Origin: Calonectria ilicicola
Taxonomy: Eukaryota; Ascomycota; Sordariomycetes; Hypocreales; Nectriaceae
Direction of reading: 5' to 3'
Assembly: GCA_020809705.1 (NCBI GenBank)
Contig: CP085836.1
Span: 744,001-808,000, forward strand
Length of the DNA stretch: 64,000 bases
The translations under genes were made by a program, and so were the position numbers. The notes under the pieces were generated by a model. That model searched no databases. It worked only from the letters and a program-made list of their open reading frames with translations, and had not been told where the DNA came from. Of this stretch, positions 44,012-55,239 are shown piece by piece (within the stretch, counting starts at the first letter, position 1; every line of letters starts with the position of its first letter).

Positions 44012-45334
44012 TCAACTCCATTTTAAAACCGCCTTCAGTGTTGTACCTTCCCTCGTATCCCTTATGGCTACATCGTAGTCTTTAATGTCATAAAAAGTAA
44101 TGATTTTTTCGACAGGGTAGTTTCCTTTTGCATTTTCAGCCATCAAAAATGGAATCAGCTATTGCATGTTAATATAGTGCATTACGTACAGGGGAACTGC
44201 TAGCTATAGAATTTATAGAATTCGAATACCTTGGTGGGCTGGGCATCTCCTTCGCAGCAGCCAATGTATTGACGCCCATGGATGAGTTGTGCGAAGACAT
44301 CAATGCCGACCTTCTTCCCCGGCTAGGGTTCCACCTAGTTAGTCGGTTCCTTCTCGAAGGCATAACTATGTCGGGGAATTCACAAGGGCCATACCATCGG
44401 TGCGCCAACAGTGGCAGCTTTCCCGCGCGTTCCAAGACAGTTGATCATGTTTTCAACGACGGTTGGAATGCCCGAGCAATCAACGGCATAATCAACACCG
44501 TTGGGAGGTGCAATCTCACGAATCTTGGACACCAGATCCGGGTCACTACCCAGGATTGCCCTGGTCGCCCCCAAACTCTGAGCCAAATCAAGACGGGACT
44601 GCTTCAGGTCGATGGCGATAATTTCTTTAGCTTTTCGAAGCTTGGCGGCCATCACTGCGCTCATACCAACAGACCCAACGCCAAATATGGCTACGCTCTT
44701 GCCTGGCTGTACATCGAGCGCGTTCAGGACAGCACCCGCGCCTGTTTGTATGCCGCACCCGAGCGGGGCAAATAGAGCCAAGTCCGTGTCTCGGTCAACC
44801 TTGACAAGGCACGAGCGATGGGCGATTGCATGTCGAGCAAAAGAACTTTGGCCAAAAAAGCTGCTGTGAATAGGTTTCTCCTGTCCGTCACAAGAAATCG
44901 CCAGTGTAGAGGTCCCGTCCATCCTCTTACCTCCAAAGTTGAGCGGGACGAAGGAGTGACAATAAGCAGGGTGCCCAGACTGACAATGGTGACAAGCCAA
45001 ACAATGAGCAAATGACAACAACACCTTGTCACCAGGTTGCAGGTCGCTAATGCTTGAACCAATCTCTCGCACAATGCCGGCCCCTATAAGTTTCAGACAA
45101 CGTTCTCATGGTCAGGGACAGGCGTTGTGTAAGAGATTTACCTTCATGTCCGAGGACGGCTGGGGCCGAGGCGGGAAGCGTTCCATCAGCACAAGACAAG
45201 TCCGTATGACAAATCCCAGTGGCATGTATCTCAACAAGAGCTTCGTCATCTCTTATCTCGGCAACGCTTACCTGGCCCAACGAAAATGGCTCGCCGATCT
45301 CCTTTAGAATCAGTGCTGCAGTAGTGGTGACCAT
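44012..45334 (-). CDS. Zinc-dependent alcohol dehydrogenase (MDR family), aryl-alcohol dehydrogenase-like
   Basis: Four exons: 45334-45142, 45083-44395, 44322-44230 and 44158-44012. All introns are GT-AG and in phase, giving 373 residues, a normal length. Catalytic zinc ligands are in GICHTDLSC and GHEGAG; the structural zinc site is CLACHHCQSGHPAYC (four Cys). The NAD(P) site is AIFGVGSVGMSA, followed by an acidic Asp in IAIDLKQSRL, which favours NAD. The C-terminus (GCCEGDAQPTK, VEKIITFYD) fits the aryl/benzyl-alcohol branch. It would oxidise an aromatic or aliphatic alcohol to an aldehyde or do the reverse. It converges on the broken acyltransferase 260 bp away. Confidence 0.9.
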
Positions 45335-45716
45335 ATTTAGACCAAAAGGTTTGGGTTCTGCTTTTTCATCAATGGGCAAAATAGTTGAAAGTCGTAATGT
45401 GTAAGGTTTTGAAGTTCAGGGAAATCTGATGATGAGAACAATTTAATGTTTCATCCCGGCTACCAATTTTATGTGTGATCTAACGCTTATGTGGACCCAG
45501 GAGACTACCCTACCCATGGGCAAGTAAACTCCATTTATTTGTCATGATCTCCACCCTCATCCATATAAAGCCACCTTATACTATATCACATGGATTCTCT
45601 TGATCACTTTTCCATCATAGCGGTCTATCGTATAAATCGAGCTTTACTGCTTTGCTTCTCAACCTCCTTCAAGGTCATCCACAACCAACACCGTTTTTTC
45701 AATCCTTATCTTCAAT
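45335..45716. other. Divergent promoter region
   Basis: Short gap between the dehydrogenase and a divergent hypothetical gene. A TATACTATATC string near 45577 could be a TATA element for the plus-strand gene. Confidence 0.4.
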
Positions 45717-46382
45717 ATGCGTTGTCTAGCAGCCGAACCCCAGCAGGATTCACAAGTCATCTCTTTGACAGGACGGGTAGTCATGGTTGTATACAAGACC
45801 CATCCGTCTATAGGACATGATCGCGTTGCGTTTACCATCAAGAATTATTTCAGTCATTTCATGTCCTCAGACGATGTGGAAATCCATATTTTCGGCGCTC
45901 GGATTCCCGCCTTTCAGGGCTATAGCGGTTGGCATGACTTTGTTCTGCTATCCTTTTCGGAAGAAATTGTGTTTCCGGATATTCGTATGTTCGGATTGTC
46001 AGAAAGGTTATCTAATAAACAGTGGGTAGATGCAGAAGGAATAGACATACGACATCTCAGTTATCACAAACACAACCCAGCAGTGCTTGCGAGCAACTTC
46101 TTGACGTTATGGAATCCGCTATTGTGGCCCCATATTTGGCGTCGTTTAGGAGAATGCATCGATTCTCTACATCCCACAGTCCCCTTTCCGCGACTCGATC
46201 GCTTGTCTGATGAAGCGATTTCGCAAGCAGCTGGGGAGTGGTACCGGCAAGTGACTGGCTGTGATGGCACTGACGGAACGGGCGCACGCTCCTACTTGCC
46301 CGGTGCCCCCAAGGCTTGGTCTTGGTTTCCCGATAACACTATCGGCTTTGGCAAGTGTACCGGTATATCTCTGCACAGATAA
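45717..46382 (+). CDS. Hypothetical protein
   Basis: Single exon, 221 residues from ATG. Mixed alpha/beta composition with many Trp (LTLWNPLLWPHIWRRLGE) and a Gly-rich end (GCDGTDGTGARSYLPGAPKAW, shown in part by GTDGTGARSYLPGAPK). No signal peptide or helix bundle. Not recognised. Its divergent pairing with the alcohol dehydrogenase may mean shared regulation, but nothing in the sequence proves it. Confidence 0.5.
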   Translation: MRCLAAEPQQDSQVISLTGRVVMVVYKTHPSIGHDRVAFTIKNYFSHFMSSDDVEIHIFGARIPAFQGYSGWHDFVLLSFSEEIVFPDIRMFGLSERLSNKQWVDAEGIDIRHLSYHKHNPAVLASNFLTLWNPLLWPHIWRRLGECIDSLHPTVPFPRLDRLSDEAISQAAGEWYRQVTGCDGTDGTGARSYLPGAPKAWSWFPDNTIGFGKCTGISLHR

Positions 46383-46802
46383 TCTGCGCCCGAATCCACA
46401 TAAGATATCACGTATTGACTTGTCATACCTTGTATCTTGGAGATTCTGTTTGACACCGTTGTGAATGAAGAGCTAGCGAAAAGGAGTTTGGCAACAAAAG
46501 AGAATTTAGAATGTAGATATTTCCTAGAATATATTGTAGTTGGCATAAATGTTCATTTTCTATAGTAAGAGTGGTTTGGCTATGATGGACCAGTTGCTCC
46601 CTGCCGGGCCTATACATATGGGCCATCTTAATTTAACTCAAGTGGATCGCTTCTGTTTCTCCCTCCCTCTCTCTCTCTCTCTCTCCTCCTCTCTCCTTCT
46701 CTCTTCCTCTCTCTTTTTTTTCTTTTCTTGATTAGATTTTGCATTTTCTTTTACTTTATTTATATACGTTATGAAATTTTACACTACTTATCTCTACTTT
46801 TT
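46383..46802. other. Intergenic with CT-rich simple repeat
   Basis: A CT-rich run lies at about 46660-46715. Otherwise only convergent 3' flanks. Confidence 0.5.
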
Positions 46803-47465
46803 CTAATATTTAGAATATGGTGGTGGCTGATCACGCATTGCATGAGCGACACTGGCGGTCATGTAGACCCTGTCCATTTCAAATAGTAACCCCTCAGGAG
46901 CACCTGCTCCACTTAATTGCTGCGGCTCGTGTTCCAATGTGCCTTGATTAGCATAATGCTGGTGGCTGACAAGTACGAACTCCCGGAGTCCAACCTGGAT
47001 AGCAGCGTCATGTGTAGCGCGATGTACGTGTACCGGGTTTGCGCTGGGGATCTGCAGCGGAGGTTGGTCTGTCGGCTGTGAGTCGATAGCATATTGGCTT
47101 TCGATGTCCTCCCTCCCGTCTGTCAATTCCCCTTTCTTCCTAATAAACGGCCATTTGCAGCAGCCTTCGACGCCGCAGCAAGCTTTCCCATCCGAAGCGC
47201 AGTCTCCAAGACAGGATTTTAAAAATAGGTCTGAAAGGGCTTCACCAATGATGGTTGATACACCCAGTACCGCGACAAGAGGCCACAATAGCCCAATCAA
47301 AAACGACACGATGATGGACAGAGCCTTAATAAACCCGTCATTTCCAGCTTGTGACAATCTGCGTCTAATCTCAGGGAACACAAGATAGGCGACACATATC
47401 ACACCCAATAGAAAGAAAATGGCCACGGCAACAATGCCAAAAGTGATCCCGAAGCTTGACTCCAT
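46803..47465 (-). CDS. Two-helix membrane protein with Cys cluster and C-terminal PPxY motif
   Basis: Single exon, 220 residues. Two hydrophobic helices (IVAVAIFFLLGVICVAYLVF and the stretch from IIVSFLIGLLWPLVAVLGV) are followed by a Cys-rich loop (CLGDCASDGKACCGVEGCC) that could be palmitoylated or bind metal. The rest is a polar cytosolic tail ending DQPPPYSKY. PPPY is the consensus ligand of WW domains in Rsp5/Nedd4 ubiquitin ligases, so the protein could recruit or be a target of that ligase. The family is not recognised. Confidence 0.6.
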   Translation of the reverse strand: MESSFGITFGIVAVAIFFLLGVICVAYLVFPEIRRRLSQAGNDGFIKALSIIVSFLIGLLWPLVAVLGVSTIIGEALSDLFLKSCLGDCASDGKACCGVEGCCKWPFIRKKGELTDGREDIESQYAIDSQPTDQPPLQIPSANPVHVHRATHDAAIQVGLREFVLVSHQHYANQGTLEHEPQQLSGAGAPEGLLFEMDRVYMTASVAHAMRDQPPPYSKY

Positions 47466-48594
47466 GATACATGCAAAATAGCCAAGAGTATGTTGTGTAA
47501 GTCTTCTTATGCTTTGTGTGTACTTATTCTTGGTCAGTATTTGATCTTAACTCGGGACGGAGATGCAATGGAGTCAGACTTACAAACGCTGTCAATATGG
47601 TGCTCCAAGTGTAGTCAGTTAGCCCACAGCTGAGTCTATCGTGGCTTTTAAGCGACGAAGAGATTTTCCAGATGCTTCTTTGCATCTCGGGGTGACAGTA
47701 AAAGAGCGGAATGACAATTCCTCTAGCGGTATTTCAATGTACTCAGTCACTCTGATCAGGTTGATTTAGAGACGCCTGTAGCTTCTAAGCCACACCAGAT
47801 GGCAAGGCTGATTCCACCGGCCCCATCCGGGCTTCGTCGTGGACAAGAGAGCTGTGTTTCTGATAATTTAATAATTTTAGTCATCTTGAGAATGTCCTAG
47901 GCAGAAAGATCGTCGAATCATATGTTTCGGGAGCCGCGGTGAAAGGAGCGAGGAGTAGGTGGAGAGTGGGCCGGTAGTGGGCCGGTGGGCCGGTGGGCCA
48001 GTCAAGTAGAACGACACAAGTCGTGGTTATCGTGAGATCAAACAAAATGTAAATGGGCTTAAAAAGGTAGCAGATACCAGAGACATGATTGGTTCGCAGT
48101 GTGTTGCAATTAAATTACCATCCAGATGCAGTAGCTAGCTCGCCCTTGGCCAGCTACACTTGATTGTTCATCTCTTCGTGTGACTCCGCCTCATCTGATC
48201 ACGTTACGGTACATCTATGTAGTTTGCTTAGCCCCAAACAAGGACTACGTCATTAAAAGATTATTACCCATTCTCATTGCTGCTTTCAACCTGTAAACAG
48301 ATACTTGCCACGAGCAAAGCTATTGGCTGCGTTGCGACTGCAATTCACTGTCACTTACACCGAGGCCCAGAATGCCTTGTGATTCATACGGGCCCATTCA
48401 ACCACATTTAGTATAATATCGGCCAGTTTAGCCACCTGAAAAGATTTCTAAGCTGAGTTGCCAAACACCACACGGCATAGTTTGCTCCTCTAAATCAACT
48501 CACCTATTCTTCAACACGACCGCACCCTCTATTTTGTTCGCACAAACACCATTTTCTCATCATTGACAAAGTTCAGCCCTCCTTCTTCAACGCT
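47466..48594. other. Intergenic region
   Basis: About 1.1 kb without a convincing gene. Around 47969-48000 the string GGGCCGGT is repeated a few times. The last 150 bp are CT- and CA-rich, as in fungal 5' UTRs. Confidence 0.45.
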
Positions 48595-49287
48595 ATGAAT
48601 CATTTCGAGGACTCGTATCTGTCCTGTTTGCTCTGCCATGACGCTTCCAGTATGCAGGAGGCTGAAGAACCACAGTACGCTTCCAGTAGGCAGGAGGCTG
48701 AAGAACTACAGTACATCAATCCACAACTTATTTTCTCTTCCCCGTCGCCTCCACCCGTAACGGAAATTGACCAGGCATGGGAAAACCTCACCGAGCAGCT
48801 AGACACGCTGTCTGAGATGGACCGGTCATTTTACGATGACCAGCAATCCTCTGGCTCATTTTTCGATTATCCAGGCTTCCTGTCAGATACACCAGGTGCT
48901 TCCAGCGGAATAGTCGCCGACGGTATCTCAATTCACGGTGGTGTAGATACTCAGATGTCATCTGAGAGCCAGATCACGGCACCCTCTGAGGATCCCAGCA
49001 CCACCTGGGAAACACAACCGGACCAGCGGGTCGATGGGTCTGCTTATGAACTAAAAACGCAAAACTCCCTTTTATGTTCTCTTCCTTGCTTGATGGAGTA
49101 TTACTCAGAGGAGGAATTTTTAACGGCCTACGACCAGTTCGTACAGTCTAATATGTGGCCCAAAGAGGCTAATACAAAGAGTCTCCCAAACGTCAAACCT
49201 GGCGATGCTGCCTATGCGATTGGGGAGCTCCGGGTCCATAAAGACACGGCGATTGGCCTTGCTGGGGTTGGCTGCTTAAGAAGATGA
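48595..49287 (+). CDS. Acidic hypothetical protein with a 12-residue tandem repeat
   Basis: Single open frame of 230 residues. Near the N-terminus a 36-bp tandem duplication encodes two copies of an ASxxQEAEExQY unit. The rest is acidic and Ser/Gln-rich. Residues of about 160-200 look more ordered (LPCLMEYYSEEEFLTAYDQF). The end near 49287 may hide an intron, because the last residues look less protein-like. No family is recognised. It lies upstream of the first member of the paralogous pair. Confidence 0.5.
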   Translation: MNHFEDSYLSCLLCHDASSMQEAEEPQYASSRQEAEELQYINPQLIFSSPSPPPVTEIDQAWENLTEQLDTLSEMDRSFYDDQQSSGSFFDYPGFLSDTPGASSGIVADGISIHGGVDTQMSSESQITAPSEDPSTTWETQPDQRVDGSAYELKTQNSLLCSLPCLMEYYSEEEFLTAYDQFVQSNMWPKEANTKSLPNVKPGDAAYAIGELRVHKDTAIGLAGVGCLRR

Positions 49288-49810
49288 AGCCGACTCCACA
49301 GCGTGTGTATAAACTTTTACGGGATACTATTTCATACATACCTAACTATATCAACGCATTGGTGGTACATATTCCAGGTCTCGAGTGGTGAGCAACGATT
49401 TTTGCTTGTGTTGTTCCGCACTGCATGTCTCACTGTGGGTCACCGAGTCAAGTTGTGGATGAGGTGTCCCAGCTCCCGTTTGGAAAATGACAACGCATAG
49501 CTTAACCATTTCTGTATCAAGTTCTTTTCTTGGCTATTTTATAGCATCCATTCTATGCATCTCCATATACAGTACATAATCAATTTATTGCTTTGCCTTG
49601 AGCCGCCCAGGTGTAGGAGACGATGTATGCATCATCCAAAATCGATGTCAAATACCTTGATTATGTTCATTTTCATCCAAACAGCCAGAGTAGGATTTTC
49701 ATGCTTCTTCAAAGCAAATAGTAACTATGCTTTCCTTAAATATATATACCGTTCGATATGTCTACTATATCTAAGAGCTTAGTTTCATTGCTTTCAGTTC
49801 AACATTGACC
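49288..49810. other. Intergenic region
   Basis: Short frames only. It may contain a 3' exon of the gene to its left, which I cannot place. Confidence 0.4.
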
Positions 49811-50535
49811 ATGGTCTCATACGCTGATATGGATAGCCCAACTCTCACCAACAACTCAAAGGAATCAATCCTTGATACAATTGAATACGAAGAAGTAAGT
49901 AGTGAACCAATAGCAGTCTTGGTCAATTCTACCGCCACGCAATAACCCCTTTTGTGTCCGGGCCTCTGATACATATATTTGACCAGGTAACCGATACATT
50001 GGGTGACATGAAGCTAACCCAAACCCCCTTCGCTCCGGCCATATTGTTTGACATGCTTGGCGGGAGGACGATGGAAGAGTTTGCAACTCTAAACCAAGAA
50101 GATCGCCGAGATATTTTTTGCATGCATCTGATGGCCGACGAGTCCATTGAGATGCATGAATTTATGGACCTGTCGAAGCTCGACGCTGCTCAAGCCTTCC
50201 TGGCTTTCCAGGGACAGTTTGGCAATAGCGAGCTGGGGCAGCAACTAACTGAGGAAGCCAGATGCGTCTTTTATGAGGAAAACGACTTTTTCGTTTGGTT
50301 GACTGACCTGGACGACTTTTTACGTGATATACTTGGCAGAGATAGAATAAACGCCATTCCTGTGACGGCGCTGGTGCGCAACATCACAATCTTAGTCGAG
50401 CGTCACCAGTGCAGATGCGGAAATTTAACAGACTTTTTCCAACAAGCGAGAGTATTCTCGAATCTGGATAGCATCGCCTATGAGTGGAGAGATTGCTGGG
50501 AACTGCGAGCCCGAAATAGAGCCGTGAAAGCTTGA
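49811..50535 (+). CDS. Uncharacterised protein, paralogue A of a local pair
   Basis: Exon 1 is 49811-49894 and exon 2 is 49987-50535, with a phase-0 GT-AG intron after the codons for EYEE, giving 210 residues. It shares several blocks with the gene at 53854-54818: LGGRTMEEFATLNQEDRR, then ELGQQLTEEARCVFYEEN, then ALVRNITILVERHQCR. The intron position and phase are also the same. The protein is acidic, helical and without signal peptide or membrane segment. It lacks the last 90 residues of its paralogue. No known family. A convergent F-box gene follows. Confidence 0.7.
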
Positions 50536-51070
50536 GAGCGGCAGCCTTGGTCGATAAGTAAACCCTTTACTTTTCAGTAGAGAATTACATGACCTGCATA
50601 GAAAATATATTGTACAGGAAGGAGGTCTTGCCAGGTTCACAAATGGTATTGATCCCTCCAGTCTTCTTCCAAGTCAATTTATTTATACCTCCATGTATCT
50701 GAAATAACATCTGGGTATAGCTACCCAGCTAGCTAACTTTGAAGTAATTTTGCAACCAACTTAGGATCGGTCTTTGTCTTTCCCTTGCAAGGCTCAACTC
50801 TATACATTCCACTAATCCCCACTTGCCTTCTGTACTTCTTTTCACTATCACAAAGTCATAGTGCCCTAGATCAAAATAGGGGAGGTTTGATCTCGAAAGC
50901 GCGCTTCCCGGTGGAGCAATCCCTGTGCGATTTAACGGATACAGCTCTGATCCAGACCCGCCTTCATCGCATTTCGGGCTTTCTTTCATTATTTCTTTCA
51001 GTTATTCATTCCCTTTTCTATCTTTTTTTTTTTTTTTTGTTCTTGGTTCTTTTCTTCTTTTTGCGGCAAA
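50536..51070. other. Convergent intergenic region
   Basis: Only 3' flanks of two convergent genes; a T-run lies at about 51023-51040. Confidence 0.5.
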
Positions 51071-52593
51071 TCAGACGTAAAGCAATGTTTCCGAAGGACA
51101 GGCTTCCAAAACATCTTGATAGTCGCGAGCCATCTGCTTCCATCTGCGATCTTGTCGAGCTATCTCGACGAAACCCTCGCGGCTCCCGTCTCGGCAGAAA
51201 CAGATCTGACTTTCTACCTCTCGCCCACCATGCGCAAAGTCTCCGAAAACAATAAACTGCAGAGAACTAATCCCACAGCAACCAAACGCCCATGTAACAA
51301 AAGCAAGCAGCTTTCTGTCGTGCCGCCACCTTTTCCGTATGCTAGATTCGGACTGGATGTCCTCCGTGAATTCCAGATTAAAATCCACAGCGCTCCCTTG
51401 AAAACACCTATCGACGGGCTCCGATATCCTTTCCCATCCCCACCAAGGCCTATACCTAGCGTCCTCGGCTGACTGACGAATATGAATAAGCTTCAGACGT
51501 GATTTCTTAGTGTATGGTGACAAGATGGGTTTCTAACACAAAATATTGAATGTAGTTAGCATGTGACTGAATTGCCTAGGCGCTACCGAGCCCCAGTTTC
51601 AAGTTCACTTACCAGATGTTTCGGAGTGCAGGCCAATCCCATGCATTCGGGGTCAAGGTGTCCAAGCGAATGCGACAACAAGCCTTCTCTCATTCGCCTG
51701 AAATCCCTTTTAGATAATCCCAGCCCTTGCGAATCGAGCTCACATGGCCAAAACGGCCCATCAACTCCCGTGTAGATTCTTTCGTGTTGGACATAGCTTC
51801 GCAGCGTGTCTCGGTGGCCCGACACGTGAGCCCAGAAGTCAATGTCGCGCAGTGAAGGGCCGACAAAGCTGACAAACAGTTTCTCAAGACCTTGAAAGGT
51901 ATCCAGAAATTTCGCCACAAGTTCCTTCCCTGACGGAATAGCTAGTTCCTCGGACAGGTCTTGGATTTCGAGCCTCTTCAGTGTAATCTGAACGCTGCTG
52001 CCCATGATTCGTGCTAAAAACTCATCCCAGCCGAAGCACCTTCGAAGAGTTAGCGACTGAAGATTTTCAGCGCTAATTGCGCCTGTAAGATTAGCTCCTA
52101 TCGGAATTCCGGAAAGCGAGAGCTCTCGGAGCGAGGGGAGGAAAGGGTTTTCGAGAGGATAGGGTAGCTGCAAAATCTTGGCCGAGAACGTGCAAGCGCC
52201 ATCGCCCTTTCTGCTGGGGCCGGCCCAGCTATATATCCGGGCATATCGCAATGCGATATTCTCCCAATCCACAAAATCAAGCTCCAGGTTTTCCAAATGC
52301 TGACTATTATTGTAGATGGCGCATGTCAGGGTTTTCAGATCTTCTCTGCGCGGCGCCTTCCAGCAGAATGACCTGAGCTGACACAGCGAGCCCAGTTCTA
52401 TGGTGCCCTTATAGTAGCTTCTGAAGATGCAATCGTCGTATCCGTTACAGTCATAACATGTGGTGAGGCTAAGCGATCGAAGCGACGAGTGCCATTTAGG
52501 AATGGCGCCTTGAGAACCCAGGATGCCTTCTGGGACACAGGTGCCCAGGTTCCATCTAACGTTGTTTATTAGTGAATAATGTTCAAAAAATGA

Positions 52594-52629
<36 letters not shown>

Positions 52630-53215
52630 AGGAGAAGAAAGAGAGAAAAGGAAAGAGAGAAAAGGAAAGAGAGAGAAAAGAAACAAATAGAAGGAGAGGG
52701 AGTAGACTGCATAGTTACCTAAAGCTTTGCACCTGGCCATGAGGAATTTTGTTCATGATTGCCTCAGCAGCAACAGCGAGCTGAATAAACTCTTTATGAC
52801 TTTTATCTTCTGCCTGCTCTGCGGCGATGGGAAATTGGGTAGTGCCTTGGAAGCCATCATCCTCTAAACAAGCATGCGGACATCTAATAAAAGTGTGACT
52901 ACAAAATTGGGAGTCAAAGCTCACGTGCTGAGTGAAACGAAGTGGTGCCTTCAGCAAGCCATTTGGTAGCGCGTGAAGGTCGAATTCGTTCCGCGGACGA
53001 ATCTCAACAGCCTTCCAAAAACGTTCCAAGATTGCTGATCGTATAAATTTTGAAATCTCAGTAAGGACTTTTAAATCTCGCGTCTCGGTTAACTAAATAG
53101 GTTGGTGAGTGGAGGTTCTTCAGCAAAAATAACATTGGGAGGGATAATTGATATAAACCTTCTCGGCAACCATATGCAAGATCTCTACCGGTATCTTAGA
53201 TAACACATCAGCCAT
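51071..53215 (-). CDS. F-box protein with LRR-like C-terminal region
   Basis: Four exons: 53215-53159, 53092-52719, 52555-51613 and 51532-51071. The introns are GT-AG and in phase; the product has 611 residues. The F-box-like N-terminus is VLSKIPVEILHMVAEKLTET at residues 4-23, split by the first intron as in many fungal F-box genes. The body has LRR-like segments (HLENLELDFVDWENIAL, LPSLRELSLSGI, LQSLTLRRCFGWDEF). It probably links a substrate to an SCF ubiquitin ligase through Skp1. The second intron contains a (CTTT)n tract. It is convergent with paralogue A on one side and divergent from paralogue B on the other. Confidence 0.75.
52592..52631. repeat. (GAAA)n microsatellite inside an intron
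   Basis: About ten units; it reads as CTTT on the strand of the F-box gene, followed by imperfect purine-rich sequence to about 52700. It lies in the 163-nt second intron. Confidence 0.9.
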
Positions 53216-53853
53216 GGTCGCGCTTCAAATCCCCCACGCACTGATTTTTTTTTTCTTTATTAAACTTTCCAGTGATGAACAGAGCATCTGGCCTGAGCTG
53301 CACCGCATGTGTGATCGAATTGATAAATATTATTCTGCATCTCGTTCAAATCAACTAGGATTTACAGTTCGCCTTTGGAGTGTAAAATGGCCGGATTTCC
53401 ATATCCTTTATTGGTATCATGCTATTAAATAGCGCAGATGTAATTCATTACACTCCTCTGTAACGTTTGGTGTACCAATGGCGACCTAGGTGGATGAAGT
53501 CCAATTACGGCCATCTATGGCTTTTGCTTGCCATCTCTCCAACTGCAAGCAACATAAAACTAACATCTTTACATTTTAGATTTTTTTTTCGGCAGGAATA
53601 GAAGGACTATGGAATATTCATCTCTCAGCCCATTTTCGCCAAACCCTAGCCACGTCAATACTACCAAGAAACATTCCACTTATCTGCCTTATTGACAAGC
53701 TTGATCTCTAAAGATTGGCCCCGATTTCTAGCCCCAATCCCCATTCGCTCTATTTCACATCAAAGTTCTCAGCGCCTTTTTTTTCTTTTTCTTTCTTTCT
53801 TTCTTTTTGTTTTTGCTTTTCTATTTCCTTTTTCCCCCTACAAAATCAATGAA
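53216..53853. other. Divergent promoter region
   Basis: It lies between the F-box gene and paralogue B. T-rich and CTTT-rich tracts at about 53778-53850 precede the ATG of paralogue B. Confidence 0.5.
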
Positions 53854-54818
53854 ATGTTAGGTTTAGATTCACATGATGATGTCAAATTCTGGAAGACAAA
53901 TGAAGAGGTACAACAGCATTTTTCCACCCACCAAACTCCCGCATCTCAATTGATAACTTCTCACAATCATAACAGGACTCTATCTTATTCCGCCAAATCG
54001 AGCTGAGGAATGACATCGACAGCTACCACCAGATGCTCGACATGCTCGGCGAACCAACTGTAATTAGTTTCGCGGCTTTATCACAAGACCATCGCCGGGA
54101 AGCTTTCCGCAACTGTCTTCTCGAAAGTAGCCCTATAGATGTCGATAGTTCTTTCCAGAGGCAGAATTGCAAAGCTATCTACGCATTAGTCCTACTTGCG
54201 GAGCAATTGGATGATACTGAGCTTGGTCAACCGCTTATGCAGGAAGCTAGACACGTCTTTTACGAAGAAAATATGTTTACCATGTCATCAGAGTGGCTTG
54301 GGCGGTTTTTAGATGGCGCACTCGGAGACTGGGAGAACTTGGCGCCTGTTGAAACTCTGGTGCGAGATATTACCATTCAAATTGATCGACACAAATGCAG
54401 AGCCAAGGAGTTGATAACAAGTCTGGAAGAAATATTTCGAGTCAGCGACCCCAAGCGTATATCAATTGAGATTTTGGACACTGGCATATCGAACAGTACT
54501 CATTTAATCGGCCAGCCTACCATCCACAGAATTTCCGAGGTTGTTCGAAATCTCATGGGCCATTTTGGGCCGTGCTTGACCATCTCCAAAGTCTCGTTTC
54601 GAAACGCTGACATCAAGTATGGAACCACCATGCGCCACCACCCCACCCTACACTATTCCCTTTGGGCATGCTGGGATACGCCAAGCCAAATGGTAACGGG
54701 AAGGGCGAACAAGAGGCAAGCGGCATTTGAGGAGCTTATGCAAACCCGGATAGAAGAGTGGATTGACCAGTCGATAAATCCATTTCCTCTTCTTTCAATA
54801 CGGTGGATGGGCTATTGA
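53854..54818 (+). CDS. Uncharacterised protein, paralogue B of a local pair
   Basis: Exon 1 is 53854-53907 and exon 2 is 53976-54818, with a phase-0 GT-AG intron after TNEE, giving 298 residues. Blocks shared with 49811-50535 include LGEPTVISFAALSQDHRR, ELGQPLMQEARHVFYEEN and TLVRDITIQIDRHKCR. It has an extra C-terminal region of about 90 residues (TIHRISEVVRNLMGHFGP, HPTLHYSLWACWDTPSQ) absent from paralogue A. No signal peptide, membrane segment or known domain. It is followed by a convergent F-box/ankyrin gene. Confidence 0.7.
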
Positions 54819-55238
54819 ATTGGCAGGGGCAAATTGTTTTTCTGCAAACGCTAGAGTTGCAAACAGTGTGGAGAACTGTGGAGAACAGTTGGCAAAACAA
54901 GCGGGAAAATGACCTCACCTACAAGCTCAACCTGAAGAACGACGAGTTCCGGATGGAGTCTGAAGAGTAAGACAATGTAGAGAACAGAAATAGGACTATA
55001 TGATGAATGGCACTAGGAAGAAACAACGAGCCTCATTACGGCCATGTGAAGAGGCTACAAGAACAATGAATGGCCCTACTCCTCGATCAACGGGACAGGA
55101 TCGGGATCATCACCCATCACAGATGTTCTCCCTACCCTAGAGCCCTAGCCCCAGTCCTAGTCCCAGCCCCAGCTGCATATCTAGCCCCAGCATCAGCCAG
55201 CTCCATCTCCATCTCCATCTCCATCTCCATCTCCATCT
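54819..55238. other. Convergent intergenic region with a hexanucleotide repeat
   Basis: It contains the (CTCCAT)n tract at 55201-55239 and a degenerate CCAG/CTAG-rich stretch just before it. No gene. Confidence 0.5.
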
Positions 55239-55239
55239 C
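55201..55239. repeat. (CTCCAT)n microsatellite
   Basis: Six or more units at the 3' end of the F-box/ankyrin gene. Confidence 0.85.
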
